From contig WPIO01000095.1 in NCBI GenBank assembly GCA_009760855.2, positions 1,213,001-1,277,000 on the forward strand: 64,000 nt of DNA, read 5' to 3'. Origin of the DNA: Cristatella mucedo. Taxonomy: Eukaryota > Bryozoa > Phylactolaemata > Cristatellidae. The notes under the pieces are model-generated. The model had not been told where the DNA came from. It was given only the letters and a program-made list of their open reading frames with translations, and did not search any database. A program made the position numbers and the translations under genes. Positions 28,130-63,867 of the stretch are shown here, one piece after another (within the stretch, counting starts at the first letter, position 1; each line of letters starts with the position of its first letter).

Positions 28130-28450
28130 AGAATTTGCCACCTGCCTCTCGGAATCCAACAGTTTACTAATACCTCGTACAGACCTCTAATCCTTTGGAG
28201 ACCGTGCATTTAGTTCGTATGCTCCTAAAGTCTGGAAATCACTCCTGGCTTGCATCACAACATCCCCTGACTTCACCACATTTAAAAAGAAATTAAAACA
28301 CCTATTTAGAACAGCATTTAGTGGGTCCCTGTGATTCGCCCTTCATGTGCTAATGCGTGCTGACACTGTGCATGCTGCAACTAACTACACTTGCATGCTG
28401 ACCCTGTACATGTCACCCATAACCATGTTATTCATGTTTCCTATAAAAAT
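28130..28450 (+). mobile_element. CR1-like LINE family 1, 5'-truncated plus-strand copy
   Basis: The fragment begins in the last part of the RT frame ('cctctcggaatccaacagttt', compare 9570). It runs through 'agaacagcatttagtgggtccctgtgattcgcc' and the 'catgctgaccctgtacatgtcaccc' 3' UTR. It stops before the usual tail at about 28450. Confidence 0.75.
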
Positions 28451-29614
28451 ATTTTTTTTTCATGGGCCTAAGACCCCATTTCCGAGAATGCAAAACTTGC
28501 GGCTTTGCCCAATGTGCAAGGCCGCACAGTCACGTGACAGATTGATAAATCTAGCACCTGGGTGCAAAGCCAAAAGCATCTGACATACTGACCAGTTATG
28601 ACTGAACCAGGTAGCTAGGTGAGTCTGTAGCCACTGGTCCCTACTCCACAATTGGGATCAATCATCATAATTAGCTGCTGATATGGTTTTTCCAACTATC
28701 ACAGTGAATTAGTAACGTCCTAATGTAGATTGAAAAAACATTAACCCACTATGTCTGAGGTCTTGGGCCCAACTTCAGGGGCCGGTAATTTTTGTATCTT
28801 TGGTATCCAGCCAATACTACAATGACGGCTGTGGCATTGCCTCTTTTGACTCTGGTTAGGCGAGTTACATTTCAATTGTGAAAACCATCATACACGGTGC
28901 ACACTGAGCCACTTAGGTTTACACAAATGCATTAAACGTAATGCTCTAGCAAAACAGCTCCAACCAGAGGCAACAGAGTTTGTGATTTTGATAGAATGTA
29001 GCGCAAGGAGTGAACACCTTGAGGGGCAGCAAGCAATGCCAAGGTACTTGAGAACGGCTACTCGAGCACATGCTCAACATCACGTCAGCATGTATTGATC
29101 TCAGCTGCTTCATATGCAACGATCAGTACACTGACAATGTACAGCTTCGGCCGTACATTTCCATTCGTGCAGCCGTGGCCGTTTTATATGCTTGCCTGAG
29201 CTCATCACAATAGAGCTCGATCAAACCACAGGCAAGGTGCAGCTGCTCTACCGCCTCTTCGTGCTGGCATACCCTGAAAAGTGCATATCGGTGCGATTGG
29301 CTTCAAACATCATGAAGTCAGCACATTGCTGTCAGCAGGTACACATACCAAGTCAGCACACGGAAACTAGAATAAGGGGAAGCTGCATTGATCATTACGA
29401 TCGAGTCACACCGATAGAACAAGCTAGTAGCCGGTGAAAAACGCTAAAGTTAAGATTATGGTAGCATTAGTCACTAGTACCTTAGATGGCACCCACAGAA
29501 GTTTAACAAGACATATACTTAGAATTCGCCGACATATTTTAGAGATCGATGCAAGTATCTGATACAGCGGCACAGGTCTCCAACCGGATTGCAGCACAGC
29601 CATTCTTGCTGGAC

Positions 29615-30287
29615 TCAAAACTCGGTAGTGCCAAGGCCCGAGCAGCATGCAGAACCATGCTCGAGAATGCTCTTGCCTTGAACTTAACAGGTCAGGGCAA
29701 ACCACAGGCGATGCAAAGCATACAGTGGAAAGCAAATACATTTGCAATTTGCAGCAGCCACAAACTTGCATACCTGTTGACACGTGAGAGCTGCTCTGAG
29801 ATGTGTGTGAAGTACTGCTGGGGGTTGCAGAATACGATGGGAATGCCGAGGCAGCAGGTGTATTCGAACCACTTCGGCGGCCAAATAGGTAGCCAAGACT
29901 TCCACCAATGGCAGCTCCAGACCAGAAGCCACTTCCATTACTTGCACCAGTGCTGGGGGCACTGCCGAAAATACCTGGCCCAGCTGAGCTCGATGTAAAA
30001 CCAGTGCCACAATTTCCTGCACCCCTGCTGCTGCCATAACCTACAGGAAGTGCACACAATACACACATGGTCAGCTGACCCGTGGCAGTAGCAGTTGTCT
30101 AGGTTAATGCAGCAACAACAGTCACACAATTATAGAAAGCACAGGTCAATATAAAAAATTCGATGGATAGCCATATACTGTGTACGATGAAAAAAGACTG
30201 GCACTATACCAATCAGTATACTACTGCAAATCCCAGCTCCTGGCCAGCCACCACTCCAAATCCAGGTATGGCACACTGCTCCACATT

Positions 30288-30370
<83 letters not shown>

Positions 30371-33300
30371 CAGTACTTTCTCTCACCCATCTCATAGAGA
30401 GAACAGCTGTGCCCAAGCTTTAGACTCGGTGCCTGTGTCCATTCATTTCACACTTCCCGTGTGCAGGAACAGCGACCGAGATAGATGGCCTGCTGATGCA
30501 TGGGTCAGCAGTTATTAGCACTAGCGAGCTCGATGAAGCCGAAAGCTGCCAGCTTCCGTTTACGGCTTGGCCGATCATGCTTGCTCACTCGGCTCTTGCA
30601 GTAAGGCGAGCAGGTCAAAGTGGAGACTACATCAGAGCCTAATGTGGACGACGCGACCGCATGCAGATGACACCACGGCAGGCTGTGCTAGACAGTATGG
30701 GGGTGGGGCAGAAGGCAGAAAAGCTTGTCCATGAGGCTGCAGCCGGCAGAAACTCAATACTTCTTACCTAGGTGGTTCATGGCAGCTACGCAAAGGCCAA
30801 TCTAAGTGCAAGCGGAGCACTTTTGCCGATACTCTAAACACACCTAGAATTTCTACCGTCCATTGCCTAGGACGGCACGAGCACGTGTAGTGCCCGGCTT
30901 GGCAGTCCCCTGCATTTCTTTGGGCAAGCTCAAACGGCTCTTTTTGTTTCCTCCCCCCTCTGCTGATATGGCCTTATACTATCTTATATTATCTCAGTGG
31001 CGGTGGCACTGAAGTTGCTGAAGGTTAACAGTTTAGATACCGTGGACAATCACTAACCAATCGACATGCTTCCTTTCCAGCATATATAAAGAACCATACG
31101 AGACATTTAGTTATGTTATGATGCTATACGATTGTCACATTGCGGAACTTGCTTCCACAATTCTTATGCAACGACAACTGCCCTTCTGCTGCCGACTATG
31201 GCTCATCCTTTCCAGCGGTCCTGAGCTGCTACTTCCATACTACTTACTACCTCAACTGCTCTCCTGACTCGGCTATGCTTCCCACTTTCTCTTTGTTATG
31301 TGAGACGAAGTCTGTTGGCTACCTAATGCGTACCGAAAGCCGCTTAGGCTGTGAGTGCGCTACACAAAACTCTCCTACTACACAAAACTCTCCTACTACA
31401 CAAAACTCTCCTGCATAACACCCACATAGTCTTCATGACTTTGTGGAGTTACAGACGGAGATAAATTGCCTTTTTTATTACTATATCCCTGTCTTCCACA
31501 ATTATGTTCAATGGAGGTAGGCCCTTCACGATTCAAGGTAGATCAAGGAATGGTCTAGATAGCTCGGTCCCGGCGATTCAGACAGCAAGCTAGTTAAAAA
31601 GTAGGAATAACATGAAAAGGTTGGGCAGTCCAGACGAACCTTCCGAAAAGTACCACCATCGGTCGAGCGTTGGCTTCTACCACCGTGACTACTTTCGGCC
31701 TGAAAGCATTTCTATGCGGTCCATTCCTTTAAGAGCTGGCAGCGTGTAGTAAGGACAGTCAGCAGAGGAGTTGGAGCTGGGCAAGCCTGCCTGCCTCACG
31801 GCCAGCTGCAGGAAGACGAGCAGCCGATGGTCTCCCAGCTGCAGTGCTAGCGGTTAAAAGCTGACGAAAGATTTGTCAGCACTCCACTTCGGTCGATATC
31901 TTTTTTTTTTTACACATGTCTAAATGCTCTTCGAAATAGCTACAGGCTTGGTTTCAATGTTGCCAGCACTGCCGTTTGGCAGGTCACATCATCATCTAGC
32001 TGCAAAAATGCCTCACAAGTATACAGCGCTATATCAGTTCTGCGCTGTGAACTAGGGGGCATTGCAGCACTTTACCTCTTCAATGGCCACTCGCATGCGC
32101 AAAATAAATTGGCCGAGTGACAGCACACACATGCCAAAATGGAGGCGATAGCGTATACGTGCACAGGTGCCTGCATTTGTCAGAGCAAGTGCTCGCAGGC
32201 GATGTCAGTGGATGTCGCAGTGTCCTTAGTCGATGGCCGGATGCAAGGTCAGTACTAGCACTAATTTTCTTTACCGTGTTTCTGTATCGACCATAATAGC
32301 ATAAGCAGCTTACGAGAATCCTAACGCAAAAAAATCATTCCGCTCTCTTGGACATCCACAAGTTTTCCTTGCAGTGTCTAAGCAGCTCTGGCACTCTCTG
32401 CCCACTTTCATTCAATAATCACATGCGCTCCAAAACAGGCGAGGGCAGGCCTTGACTTTTTTGTTATCTCAGTCTACGAAGCCCAGCAGAAGACGACAGC
32501 AGCCACTATCGTCCATAAATAAGTAAATCCTAGCTGATTAAACAGCCTCTTTTTGTATAGCGACAGAAGAGCCTTTACGGCTATCAACACCGCTTGCAGT
32601 GGTGATAAAGAATCGCCCACCACAGGAATCGAACCCACGACCTTGGGGCCGAGGTCGTGAAAGCAACCGCCTTACCTAGTGTGCCATCGCGGTCCATAAA
32701 GCCTCACCCAAAACTCGAAAGCCAGTTTTAAGTGCTTTCGCCAGAACACTCAATGTGCCCAGCAAGTCTGGGAGCACACGTGCTTCGGTTTAAAAGCAGT
32801 TTTGACCGATTGGGCCAGGCCACTCTGTATGTTACTATGCAACAAAGACTAGAGTCTCCACACAGGTGCATGGTACCCGATCTGACAGATTCGTGCTTTG
32901 AAGTTGTGCGTGGAACAGCAGAAGACGAATCACACAGCACGAGCCAAAAAGGCATGTTCCACATGGCTTACCAGGCATGTACTCAGCCCCAAATCCATAC
33001 GGTGGTGGCGACGGTTCATGCCGGCTATAGGGCGGTGGCTGAGGTGCATCACCAGTGCCAGCTGCAGCACTGGGATTAACCACGCTCTGATAGATCATGT
33101 AAGCAACAAATGCGATCGCAGCCACCACCAGCAGTCCCAGGAACGAGAAGCCTCCACCAGAAGTACTGCAAAAAAAGCTGCCATAAAACCGGTATCGGCA
33201 TGCATGACATAATGATAAGGGCATGGGCATGGATGGGGTATATATACCCTACACGCCACTTAAACCCTCAGTCCGTTCCTTTGTGTTTGCACAAAGCAGG

Positions 33301-34756
33301 ATTCTTGCGCAATCACAATAATTTCAGTTGACACAGTAAGAACGACCACCACGAGTCCACTCAAATGGTCAAAACGAATTCCTCAAGGTAGCAAGCAGCA
33401 GCACTGGTCACAGGCAAGAACGAGAGGGAGCTATAGCCGATCGTGCTACTGCATTCGGATATTCACTTGAAGATGCTCGATGCTGTCTAGAGCAGACACA
33501 GAAAGGCTAGGGATGACCAAGAACAAGCAGGAAGAAAAGAACCAGCAGATCTGTGAGGCTGCAATTTAACAATCGGCATTTAGTCAAGATGTCAAGTTCT
33601 GAAACTGCATGCATTTTCGTAGAGAAGACATAATATGTATAAGGTGCCGAGAACCAACAGTCTGTCAAGCACTTTCTTTCAGGACCATACCACCACTACA
33701 GCTTGAATTACATCGATTACCTTTCATAGCTGGCTTTGTGCGACGAACTAGAGTCCCTCAGTTCATACTCAAGCTAAAATTAAGATGATACAGTTGTTAA
33801 GTTCTTTGAGGCCAAGCTGTTTCATGTTAGATATAACAAATGCCATTTGTGTCGCATGCAACTTACACCACACGATCCTTTTAATATGTAATCGTCATCT
33901 GATTTATCGTAGCCTTCACAAGATACTTCCAATTTTCCAAACCGATATCCAGCCGGCATTTCTGCTTTGCATTCCCACTGCAAGCAGCAGCAGTGTAAGT
34001 GTGAAGCGTAGGCCACCAGCATAAGCTGCTCGGGGCACTAACTAGTATATAGCTGTATGCGCATTTATTTCACAAGCAGGCCAAAACAATGAATTACACT
34101 GATGATATGGCACCCCAACGCAAGGGATTTGCTGCTGTTGTGGAAGTATTAACGGGTTAAAATTCAAGTATGTGCATACCAAGCTATAAGCCATTAGAGA
34201 GGCATTTATATGGTAAGTTAAGGTTAGGCTGATTTAACAGCCTTATTTGTAAAGCAGTCAAACAATTTTTGCCGCTACACTCCACTTTAAGAAGGCAAAA
34301 ATAATTTCTCGCCGAAGGACACAAAGCCACCATGTGGGTTGTGAAGTAGGAGAACCCTGCAACTAGTTTAAAACCCAAAGGGCAGGCATGGATATTTTGA
34401 GAAAACGAGGCAAAGGCCGGATATAATAAGAAGTTGTTCATGGCCATATGTTTAGATGAGTCGCCGAAGCTCAAACTAGGTTGAGGCATCTCGAAAGCAA
34501 CCAGAGCACGAATACATGGCTGGTCAGAAAAGGCCACACGATTGTCATCACAGAAACATCTATCAGGGGCCATCAGATAGCACCCACGTATATTTCAATG
34601 TCAACAAAGGCCGGTAAACCTCGATTACGTCAGTCTGCACAAGCAATTGCCGAAGGCCACAGCAGATAAACTTAAGAAGGACGCTAGCACGACCAATAGA
34701 AACGAGCACTGCTAGTCCTTTTCAGGTCCCAGGCTGTGGCTAATAGCAACTACAGG

Positions 34757-34834
<78 letters not shown>

Positions 34835-35489
34835 CAAGAGTCAAACATCAGGAAGTCACAAATATTGGTTCCTTGTTTGCTAACCAGAGCACTTTCAACC
34901 AGGCTCCTTCTCAGAAGTAACATACACACATAACTATGACAGAATCGCGCTGAGCCAGATAATGAATACACTCGGATGCGGAATTTCGTATAGGCAATTA
35001 CCTGAATATCGTCACCGTCCCATCCCTTGTTAAAACACTGAGCAACATCAAATTGGTCACCACGACAGCCGCCAGTACATTTAAGCTAAAACGTATATGT
35101 GGAAGCTCAAATAAATGAATTGGAAAGCCACAGGCGCTCCTCTAGGCATATAGAGTTAAGCACCAATACGTACTTGTGGTACTGGTCGCGATCTTCGACC
35201 TACAGTCATCTCGCCCTTTCGCAAGGTGAGAACTTCAACATCCCTCAGCTTCACCCGGTCTACAGCAAACGTACGAAATCGCTTTCTTATAATCTCGAGA
35301 TCATTGAATGAAAAGACTTAAATACTTTAGATAAGATAAACGCAAGAGTTCTGAGTAATTAAAGGATGGGCGGGTAGGGTGCTGGGCGCACCTTATAAAC
35401 CACTAGCACCAGAAGGACTGCTTACCTTTTGCACAAACAAAAGCAATGCACCCAAATAGAAAAAGCAGGTGCGTCATTATTACGGACAT
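29615..35489 (-). CDS. SARAF: Store-operated calcium entry-associated regulatory factor SARAF (8 exons, 308 aa)
   Basis: ER membrane protein that, in studied animals, associates with STIM1 and damps store-operated calcium entry. Exons in coding order on the minus strand: 35426-35489, 35174-35259, 35002-35085, 33867-33977, 33721-33773, 32972-33165, 29774-30040, 29615-29682 (927 nt, phases agree). Residues 1-20 form a signal peptide (HLLFLFGCIAFVCA). The luminal part shows DRVKLRDVEVLTL, LKCTGGC, CFNKGWDGDDIQWECKAE, FGKLEVSCEGYD and LKGSCGLEYEL, all in family order with conserved cysteines. One membrane span lies at about 141-159, followed by PPPY motifs ending at residues 179 and 189. The Gly/Ser-rich tail has the family block SGFWSGAAIGGSLGYLFG. 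The last short exon, ending SGLGTTEF, is the least certain. Its start codon is 412 bp from that of AP4M1. Confidence 0.92.
30289..30368. repeat. (CT)n microsatellite, SARAF intron 6
   Basis: About 40 uninterrupted CT units. In the SARAF transcript this is a (GA)n tract, complementary to the (CU)n tract transcribed from 34761-34832. Confidence 0.95.
31125..31475 (+). mobile_element. LINE family 2, 5'-truncated 3' end, SARAF intron 6
   Basis: This matches 45710-45990 closely: 'cttccacaattcttatgcaacgacaact', 'tcctgagctgctacttccat', 'cacaaaactctcctgc' and 'tttgtggagttacagacggagat'. An 18-bp unit is tandemly repeated at about 31365-31415 (TQNSPT in translation). Confidence 0.8.
32527..32697 (-). 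repeat. SINE family B copy, SARAF intron 6
   Basis: Minus orientation: 3' signature 'agctgattaaacagcctctttt' at 32530, body 'ggctatcaacaccgcttgcagtggtgataaag', B box 'ggaatcgaacccacg' near 32626, and the head near 32670-32697. Confidence 0.8.
34222..34290 (-). repeat. SINE family B 3' fragment, SARAF intron 3
   Basis: The terminal signature 'ggctgatttaacagccttatttgtaaagcag' is present in minus orientation. The rest is diverged. Confidence 0.5.
34758..34832. repeat. (GA)n microsatellite, SARAF intron 3
   Basis: About 36 GA units. It lies between SARAF exons 3 and 4, on the opposite side of exons 4-6 from the (CT)n array at 30289-30368. Confidence 0.95.
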
Positions 35490-35901
35490 CTTCGGTAGTG
35501 TGACTTCCTCTTCGAAGGAGAAGTCAGTAGGTAACTAAGGCTCAGCAACTCTAAACACGGTAAGTGGCTCCCCCAATCCGTAAGGAAGATGACTTCACTC
35601 TAGTCATGTTTTGATTGTACTCAAAATAAATGAATGTATTCATCGATTTCGTTACATAATAAATATATATTGAAGATATAAATCCATGATGCTGTAATGC
35701 TTGTCTCAATATAAGTTGAGTTATTAGTGTATGAATTATATACATTTACTACTATGGCTACACATTCTCTTCGTCCGGAAGTACTTAAAGAGCGAAAATC
35801 GCCTCCCTACCTGCGTCCAGCCCAACCGAGGGAAGCCCCGGCGCGGGTACTGGGACCGTCTTCACTGGTGTAGCGCTGAGGCTGGTACTGAGCGTAAAGA
35901 A
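35490..35901. promoter_or_regulatory. Candidate bidirectional promoter between SARAF and AP4M1
   Basis: These 412 bp separate the two divergent start codons, so both 5' UTRs and core promoters should fit here unless an upstream untranslated exon exists. The SARAF side is AT-rich. The AP4M1 side (about 35770-35890) is richer in G+C with several CpGs. No TATA box at a convincing distance was seen. Confidence 0.5.
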
Positions 35902-58462
<22,561 letters not shown>

Positions 58463-61400
58463 AATGCCCACCATCTGGCAGCTGAGCTCGCTCTTATGAC
58501 GAGCATTCGATTGTGTGGAGATCTCTAATCGGAAGCTGTAGGATTTTTCATTGTAGTCGTTATGCTAATTGTCTGTAGTAGGTAGATGTGCGAAGCATTA
58601 CTGCATACTTAGTAATACATTATAATTCGCTATTATGCAATAATAAGCTTGGAAATGATGGTCATTGTAGTACTGCTGCTGTGCTGACTCGGAAATCGAG
58701 GATGATTTCCTCTCGAGTACTTTCTTTAGGTGGTTAATTGTCTGCATACACTACGTTGCCCCGTTAAGAGAGTAACGGTTGAATGCAGGTGAGTGGCCGG
58801 GTTTGCTGTCTTGCAGCTCTCGGACATTTTTTTGCACTCGGTTAAACACTGAAAAAATGCATAAACTTCTAATATTCGCTGAAATTGCTTTGCAAGACGC
58901 ACTGTGTTCAATATACAGTGAGAACCCGGTTCCCTGTTACGTTCTGAAGGATTGTCTCCTTTTGAGCATGTGTAACGTCCCTTAAAAGAGATATAGTTCT
59001 CTTAATGTGCTACACACATTTATTTATTGTTAGTGTTATTGTCCTAGGCTGCAGCTGCTCGTGAAACTTAATGGGCTCGAGGTTTGTGAACTAAGAATTG
59101 ACGAATTGTAGCTAATGCATGCAAACCCTAACCTCTCTGGCATTGTTCACACCAACTAGCGAAAGTATGACAGAAGTCGTGCGAGCTGAAGAAAGCTCCA
59201 TTGGTCTCACCCAGCGCGTGTAGTGAGACAGGGGTTGGTGCTTCTCCTTAGCGGCCATGCATAGCAACAGCTGTCCTGCCATTCGCTTCACAGAGCATCG
59301 CACTCTGATTACAGTACAATTGCATCCTGGCGTAATGTTGTCCAGATTGAGCTACCAATGCCACTAATTTCCCCCAGGTCACTTCTCCACATTTTGAGTT
59401 ATGGGCTTGGTTGGGCTGATTAAGTCGCAAAATGTTAACCTTGTCCCCCACTTTCTCTCTTTTTTGGCTTCTCTCTCTGTGTCTCTGTCTGCCTGTCTCT
59501 GTCTGTCTGTCCGTCTATCTCACTCTCGCTCTTGGACTTACTGGCCATGCGTATTTAATTTTCAAGGATCAGAAGTCGATACTGTCGAAAACGCAAAGCC
59601 CTAGACTTGTAACTAATTTCTAGCCATCCATAACAGGTACCGTACAAGCCAAATCTAAGAAGGTTAATTAAAAATTCCTTGCAACATTTTGTGGAGAAAT
59701 GGCCTGAGGAAATTGGTGGCATCGGTAGCTCAATCTGGATAACATTACGCCAAGATGCCATTGTCCTGTAATCAGAGCTGAGCCCTTCTACATGCTGAGC
59801 TAGCCACTAGTGCACCACTATTGAGAGCCAGATCGACCTCAGCTATCCGGACCAGAGTGCCCTTTCTTGGTTCAGAATGATGATACTGGCGGTGCTTTCG
59901 ATGGCGTTGGCGCCTACACTGTGCTCTAGAGGTAAGTATCGTGGTCCGCCCTCGCATCGGGATTCTGGCAGTCCTAATACGCTAAGAAATCAGGTTTACT
60001 CTACGTTTTGCTCGCCTTTGCCGTAGCCCCCAGTGTTGCAGTGTCTTGCTGCAACATTGGGGATCCGAGTCATGCAGCCGTGACCTAGCGTTCCATTCAG
60101 CCACTCTGTTCACAGCGTTCACACAGCGTTCGCGGCCGAGTGGATCAGGTCGCTATGCCGGTCTAGCCTCGATTATGTTTTACCCCTCCCCCACAAGGAT
60201 TCGTCTGCGGCACTTATTTAATTAGTCGCTCATTTGGTGTGCTACGAAACTCGTTGCCTGATTAGTAGTCCGAAGCCGCTCATTGCCAGGTGCCGGTGCC
60301 GAGCTACTAAGCAGAGATATAAAAGTAAAGATGGGGTTTATAAGGCAAGGCAATCGAGGAGAGCGTGAAACCCTTTATTTCGAGCTCGTCGAGAGCTTCC
60401 AAGGATCTTGCTAGGAGGACCCTGCTTTACAAACGTTTCAATAAGTGGCAGCCACAGCCTTTAAGACAAGTCGTTACAGCTTTCGAGAAAAATTCGCTAG
60501 ATTCGCGTATCGTCGCTGCGAAATAAGAAGGACGACTTCGTGTCAGCCGACCACAGCCACGGTTGTAGCTTGGCAGCTAATCCGAAGCTATAATTATAGG
60601 CAGTCACACGTGCGGTGCACTCGCCGAGATTCGGCTCGGGCAATTGAGTGGATTTAAAAGCCGACGTTTCTATCGTCTTCGCTGAGCGTCGAACCAAAAG
60701 TATTTTGCTAGCTCACAGGATAGAGTACCCGGCAGCTGGCTGAGGGTCGCTTTTTCGGAGCGCCAGCTCACTGTCGAGCACGCAGCTTTGTACTTTACTC
60801 TAGCCGGATGTTAACTCGCCAGCACAGCACTTCACTTCAAATAAAATGCAGTAAAATCGTTGGAACAGTGACTTACACTTAAAGGGCACGAGCTAGCTCT
60901 ATCCAGGGGCTGGCGGCTGCCTCTCAATAATATCGCGCTCGGTTTCATTCGATGGGCCGGTTTCCTAATTCATACAATTGACAAAAACGCAGTGGCAAAC
61001 TGAAGGTACGGGGGGGGGGGCACGCGTCCCCACCTGGCGCTGGATCATGTCGATGCCAAATAGCCGTGTAATACTGGGTTCGGGCGCTGTCTGTGCTTTT
61101 CATCCCCGGCTCACAATATTCTAGGAACGCCACTGCCGACACGTTGTATACATACAGGGCAAAGAGTAATTTAAAAACTCTTTATGTCAAGCGAGATCTA
61201 AAAGGATAATAAAAATCGATTGGCTCTAAGTAAATCCCTAGAAACAGCAGTAGGAATAGTAAGTACCGGCGGCCTCAGTGACTCGCTGTGTGCTTTTCTT
61301 TGTGGTTTTTCGTGACTTGGCCGGTCGCATGAGCACAGACGTTTCCAACTTGCCATCTTATGAGCTTGACAACAAGACTTAGCAAGTTTCGTCACGTCTA

Positions 61401-61940
61401 AGCGTAGTCTAAGCATACAAGCATCAAGAGACTAAAATTAAGCGGACTAAGCGTTTGCTGTCGCATTAGAGATCTTGAGCGGGCATGCTATAACATGGCC
61501 TGCCAAGCAGAGCATTGGACCCTTTCCTCAATGCTTCAGGCCTGGTTCGTCAGGAATTTGATCAAAGACAGTCAGTTTTGTCCCACAGCTAATAATGACA
61601 AATTAGAGCAAGGACAACTGTTTTGTGCAACAAGAGAAATAAATCTCTATGCTGGCACTTAAGACGTGCTCAAAAGAAAAAAATGTCAAACTGATCTGGA
61701 ATAATTGGCAACCATTTTAGCACACATTAGCATAAACGGAAATTGCGCGGGCAGAGCGAATGCAGCGAGGAAGAGGTGATTTTTTGGCTTTCTATTAAAG
61801 GTAAATTCGGGAGGTACTCCTAAACGATTCAGTAGCAAGTTCCAGGCTACAGGCACCGAGCCCGCGATCCCTAAAGGTTAGAAGGTTGGTTAGGAGCGTA
61901 GCCAGATGACCTAATTAAGAAGAATGGGTACGAGGGGTAA
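58463..61940. other. AP4M1 3' flank and intergenic
   Basis: No exon recognised. There is a short CTGT-rich tract at about 59475-59525 and a poly-G run at about 61010-61019. The AP4M1 polyA site cannot be fixed; 'caataataa' near 58638 is a non-standard candidate. Open frames up to about 80 codons lack motifs. Confidence 0.35.
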
Positions 61941-61941
61941 G

Positions 61942-62100
61942 CCTGGTTTGGCTCAGTGGTTAAGGTGCTCGCCTCGATCAAGGTCAAAATGAATGTATAT
62001 AACGACCGCGGTCAAAGGCTCGAGCCCTGTGGCGTATGTGAAGAGCCCGAACAGAGATGAGGTTTCCTTAGGGTGCAACAAATGAAATGAATTATATTTT
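61942..62100 (+). repeat. SINE family A copy
   Basis: The tRNA-like head 'gtttggctcagtggttaaggtgctcgcctcgatc' is a good A-box match. 'ggctcgagccctg' is the B box near 62017. The tail is 'gcgtatgtgaagagcccgaacagagatgaggtttccttagggtgc'. An insertion of about 20 bp ('aatgaatgtatataacgac') lies between the boxes. Confidence 0.8.
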
Positions 62101-62874
62101 AAGCCTGAGGAGGAGGAAGTGTTTCGCACAGGTACGCTAAGGCAAGCCAAAGAAGGAACCTAAGGACTCAAGTCGTGCAGCAGACCATATTTCTCCATTG
62201 CTTGCTGTCAGCAGGGAGACAGTCTCGAGGGCTCTTCGGCCGCTGTATCCATGATTTCTATTGAATCATCTAATCTCTGCTTTACTTTCAAGTGAGTGAC
62301 TGGGCCTGAAAGTCAATATGTTGCTGATGTGGAAGTTGCAAAGTTCATGACAGACAAGCCTACCAGGAAGAAGGGCGCCTGTCTGATTTATCCTAATTAC
62401 TTGAAATACAATTAATTTTGAGCAAATGGCCAAAACGATAGCATTCAACTCGAGAAACACGTTGAAGCTGTACGCTGATGGTTCGCCTCTAAAGCGGTGC
62501 CAAAATGGGAAAAGACTGTTCTAGCCGTCCTTAAGAAAAGCCAAAAGCTTGGTGTCTAAGGCATGGAACCCAGCAGGCCTCTTCGAAAATAAAAATAAAT
62601 TAATTACGTCTCTAAGGATTATACGAGAGCCGTCGTTTAAAAATAAGTTAGCCATCGCTGGAAACCTTCCAGGTGCTGCGATCCGAGGTTTTTCCGTGCC
62701 GGTAGCATTTTCAGCTCAAATGTTAAAAAAAAATGGTGGCCCCTTCTGGTTAAAAATCATACAGCAGCGCGAACAAGGTCGCGCTTTATCCATTGTAGAA
62801 ACATGGCGGCCACACCTGGAAGTCTATCAGTAGCTCTAGATGGGCTACCGGGATTTCAACTGTGCTTAGGTACA
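62101..62874. other. Intergenic with one unassigned open frame
   Basis: A 94-codon frame (62549-62833, plus) resembles no family known to me. No repeat recognised. Confidence 0.25.
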
Positions 62875-63010
62875 GCTAAGCTGATAAAACAGCCTGTAAT
62901 ATCTATGTAAATACATTTATATGTGTAAATAAATCTTTGCATAGCGGCAGAAGAGGCTCAATGCCTGGCTGCCACCGCTTCCAGCAGGCAACGTAGGGTT
63001 GCCTGCGTGT
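62875..63010 (-). repeat. SINE family B copy, interrupted
   Basis: Minus orientation: 'agctgataaaacagcctg' at about 62877. A short AT-rich insertion follows (about 62897-62935). The body then continues with 'gcatagcggcagaagaggctcaatgcctggctgccaccgcttcc...gcaggcaac'. Confidence 0.65.
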
Positions 63011-63389
63011 GCTCTCGCCTACCATTACCTAGCTCGCGAAGTGCTGGGGCCTCGCTCCTTAAAGATACGTGACGGAGAGCGCACCTAAGGCTTGCTACTC
63101 AGGCTCGCCTTCACGGTTTCCTGAAGTCCTCAGCCAATTTTCGTACGACTCTGCTTTTGGGTTTGGGAGCGAAAAGAATAAAATTCGAAATTCTCAACGA
63201 GGCTAAACCCCTTGAGAATATTGTGTTCACTCATTATTTTAGCTCACGGAGCTAAACTTTCTGAGAGTGACCGGCTACAATTTATTAATATCATGGAAAA
63301 TACATGGCATGGCGAACCCTTAGAATGTAGGGTAAAGCAATAACTAAAGTCCGTAGGTACGAATACGGCTTCTGTTACTCACTTTTAAG

Positions 63390-63775
63390 TTCCTCCATTC
63401 TCTGGCTCCAGCCTACGTATCAGAACTACGCCCAACCAGGCGAAGAATTGTATAAGCCACTGTTCTTACACGAATCGTTAAGCCTTACCTCGTAAGAAAC
63501 TCAAAATCGTTGGAGACTGTGACTTAAGTTCCCATGTTCTCAAAGCCTGAATTAAGAAAGCTTAAAACGCACCAGTTCATTAAGGCATTTAATGGGTCTT
63601 TGTGATTCTTCTTCTTCTCTCATGTGCATGTACGTGCTTCCACTATGCCTGCTGCTTGCGGATGTTACCACTTGGGAATGCTTTCTACACAGCATTTTTG
63701 AAGTGCCTAGAAAAAGATTCAATTCTCTGAGGACGCTATGCAAATATATTATCATTGTTATTATTATTATCCTTA
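63390..63775 (+). mobile_element. CR1-like LINE family 1-type 3' end, plus strand
   Basis: The RT C-terminus (LAPAYVSELRP) is followed by 'aaaacgcaccagttcattaaggcatttaatgggtctttgtgattc' and a shortened 3' UTR. It ends 'aagtgcctagaaaaagattcaattctctgaggacgctatgcaaatatatta' with (ATT)n at about 63750-63770. More diverged than the core family, perhaps a subfamily. Confidence 0.7.
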
Positions 63776-63867
63776 ATCTGCTGGGCTATGAGCAAGTTGA
63801 TAGTCCGCTTGTGATCGCATTTGAAATAATTGTAAATGTGATTGTATTCAGCAGCCCCAGTTAAATA

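Noticed and set aside
61944-62030. tRNA gene
   Set aside because: A- and B-box-like motifs are present, but no cloverleaf forms and the same unit with a LINE-like tail recurs, so it is a SINE.
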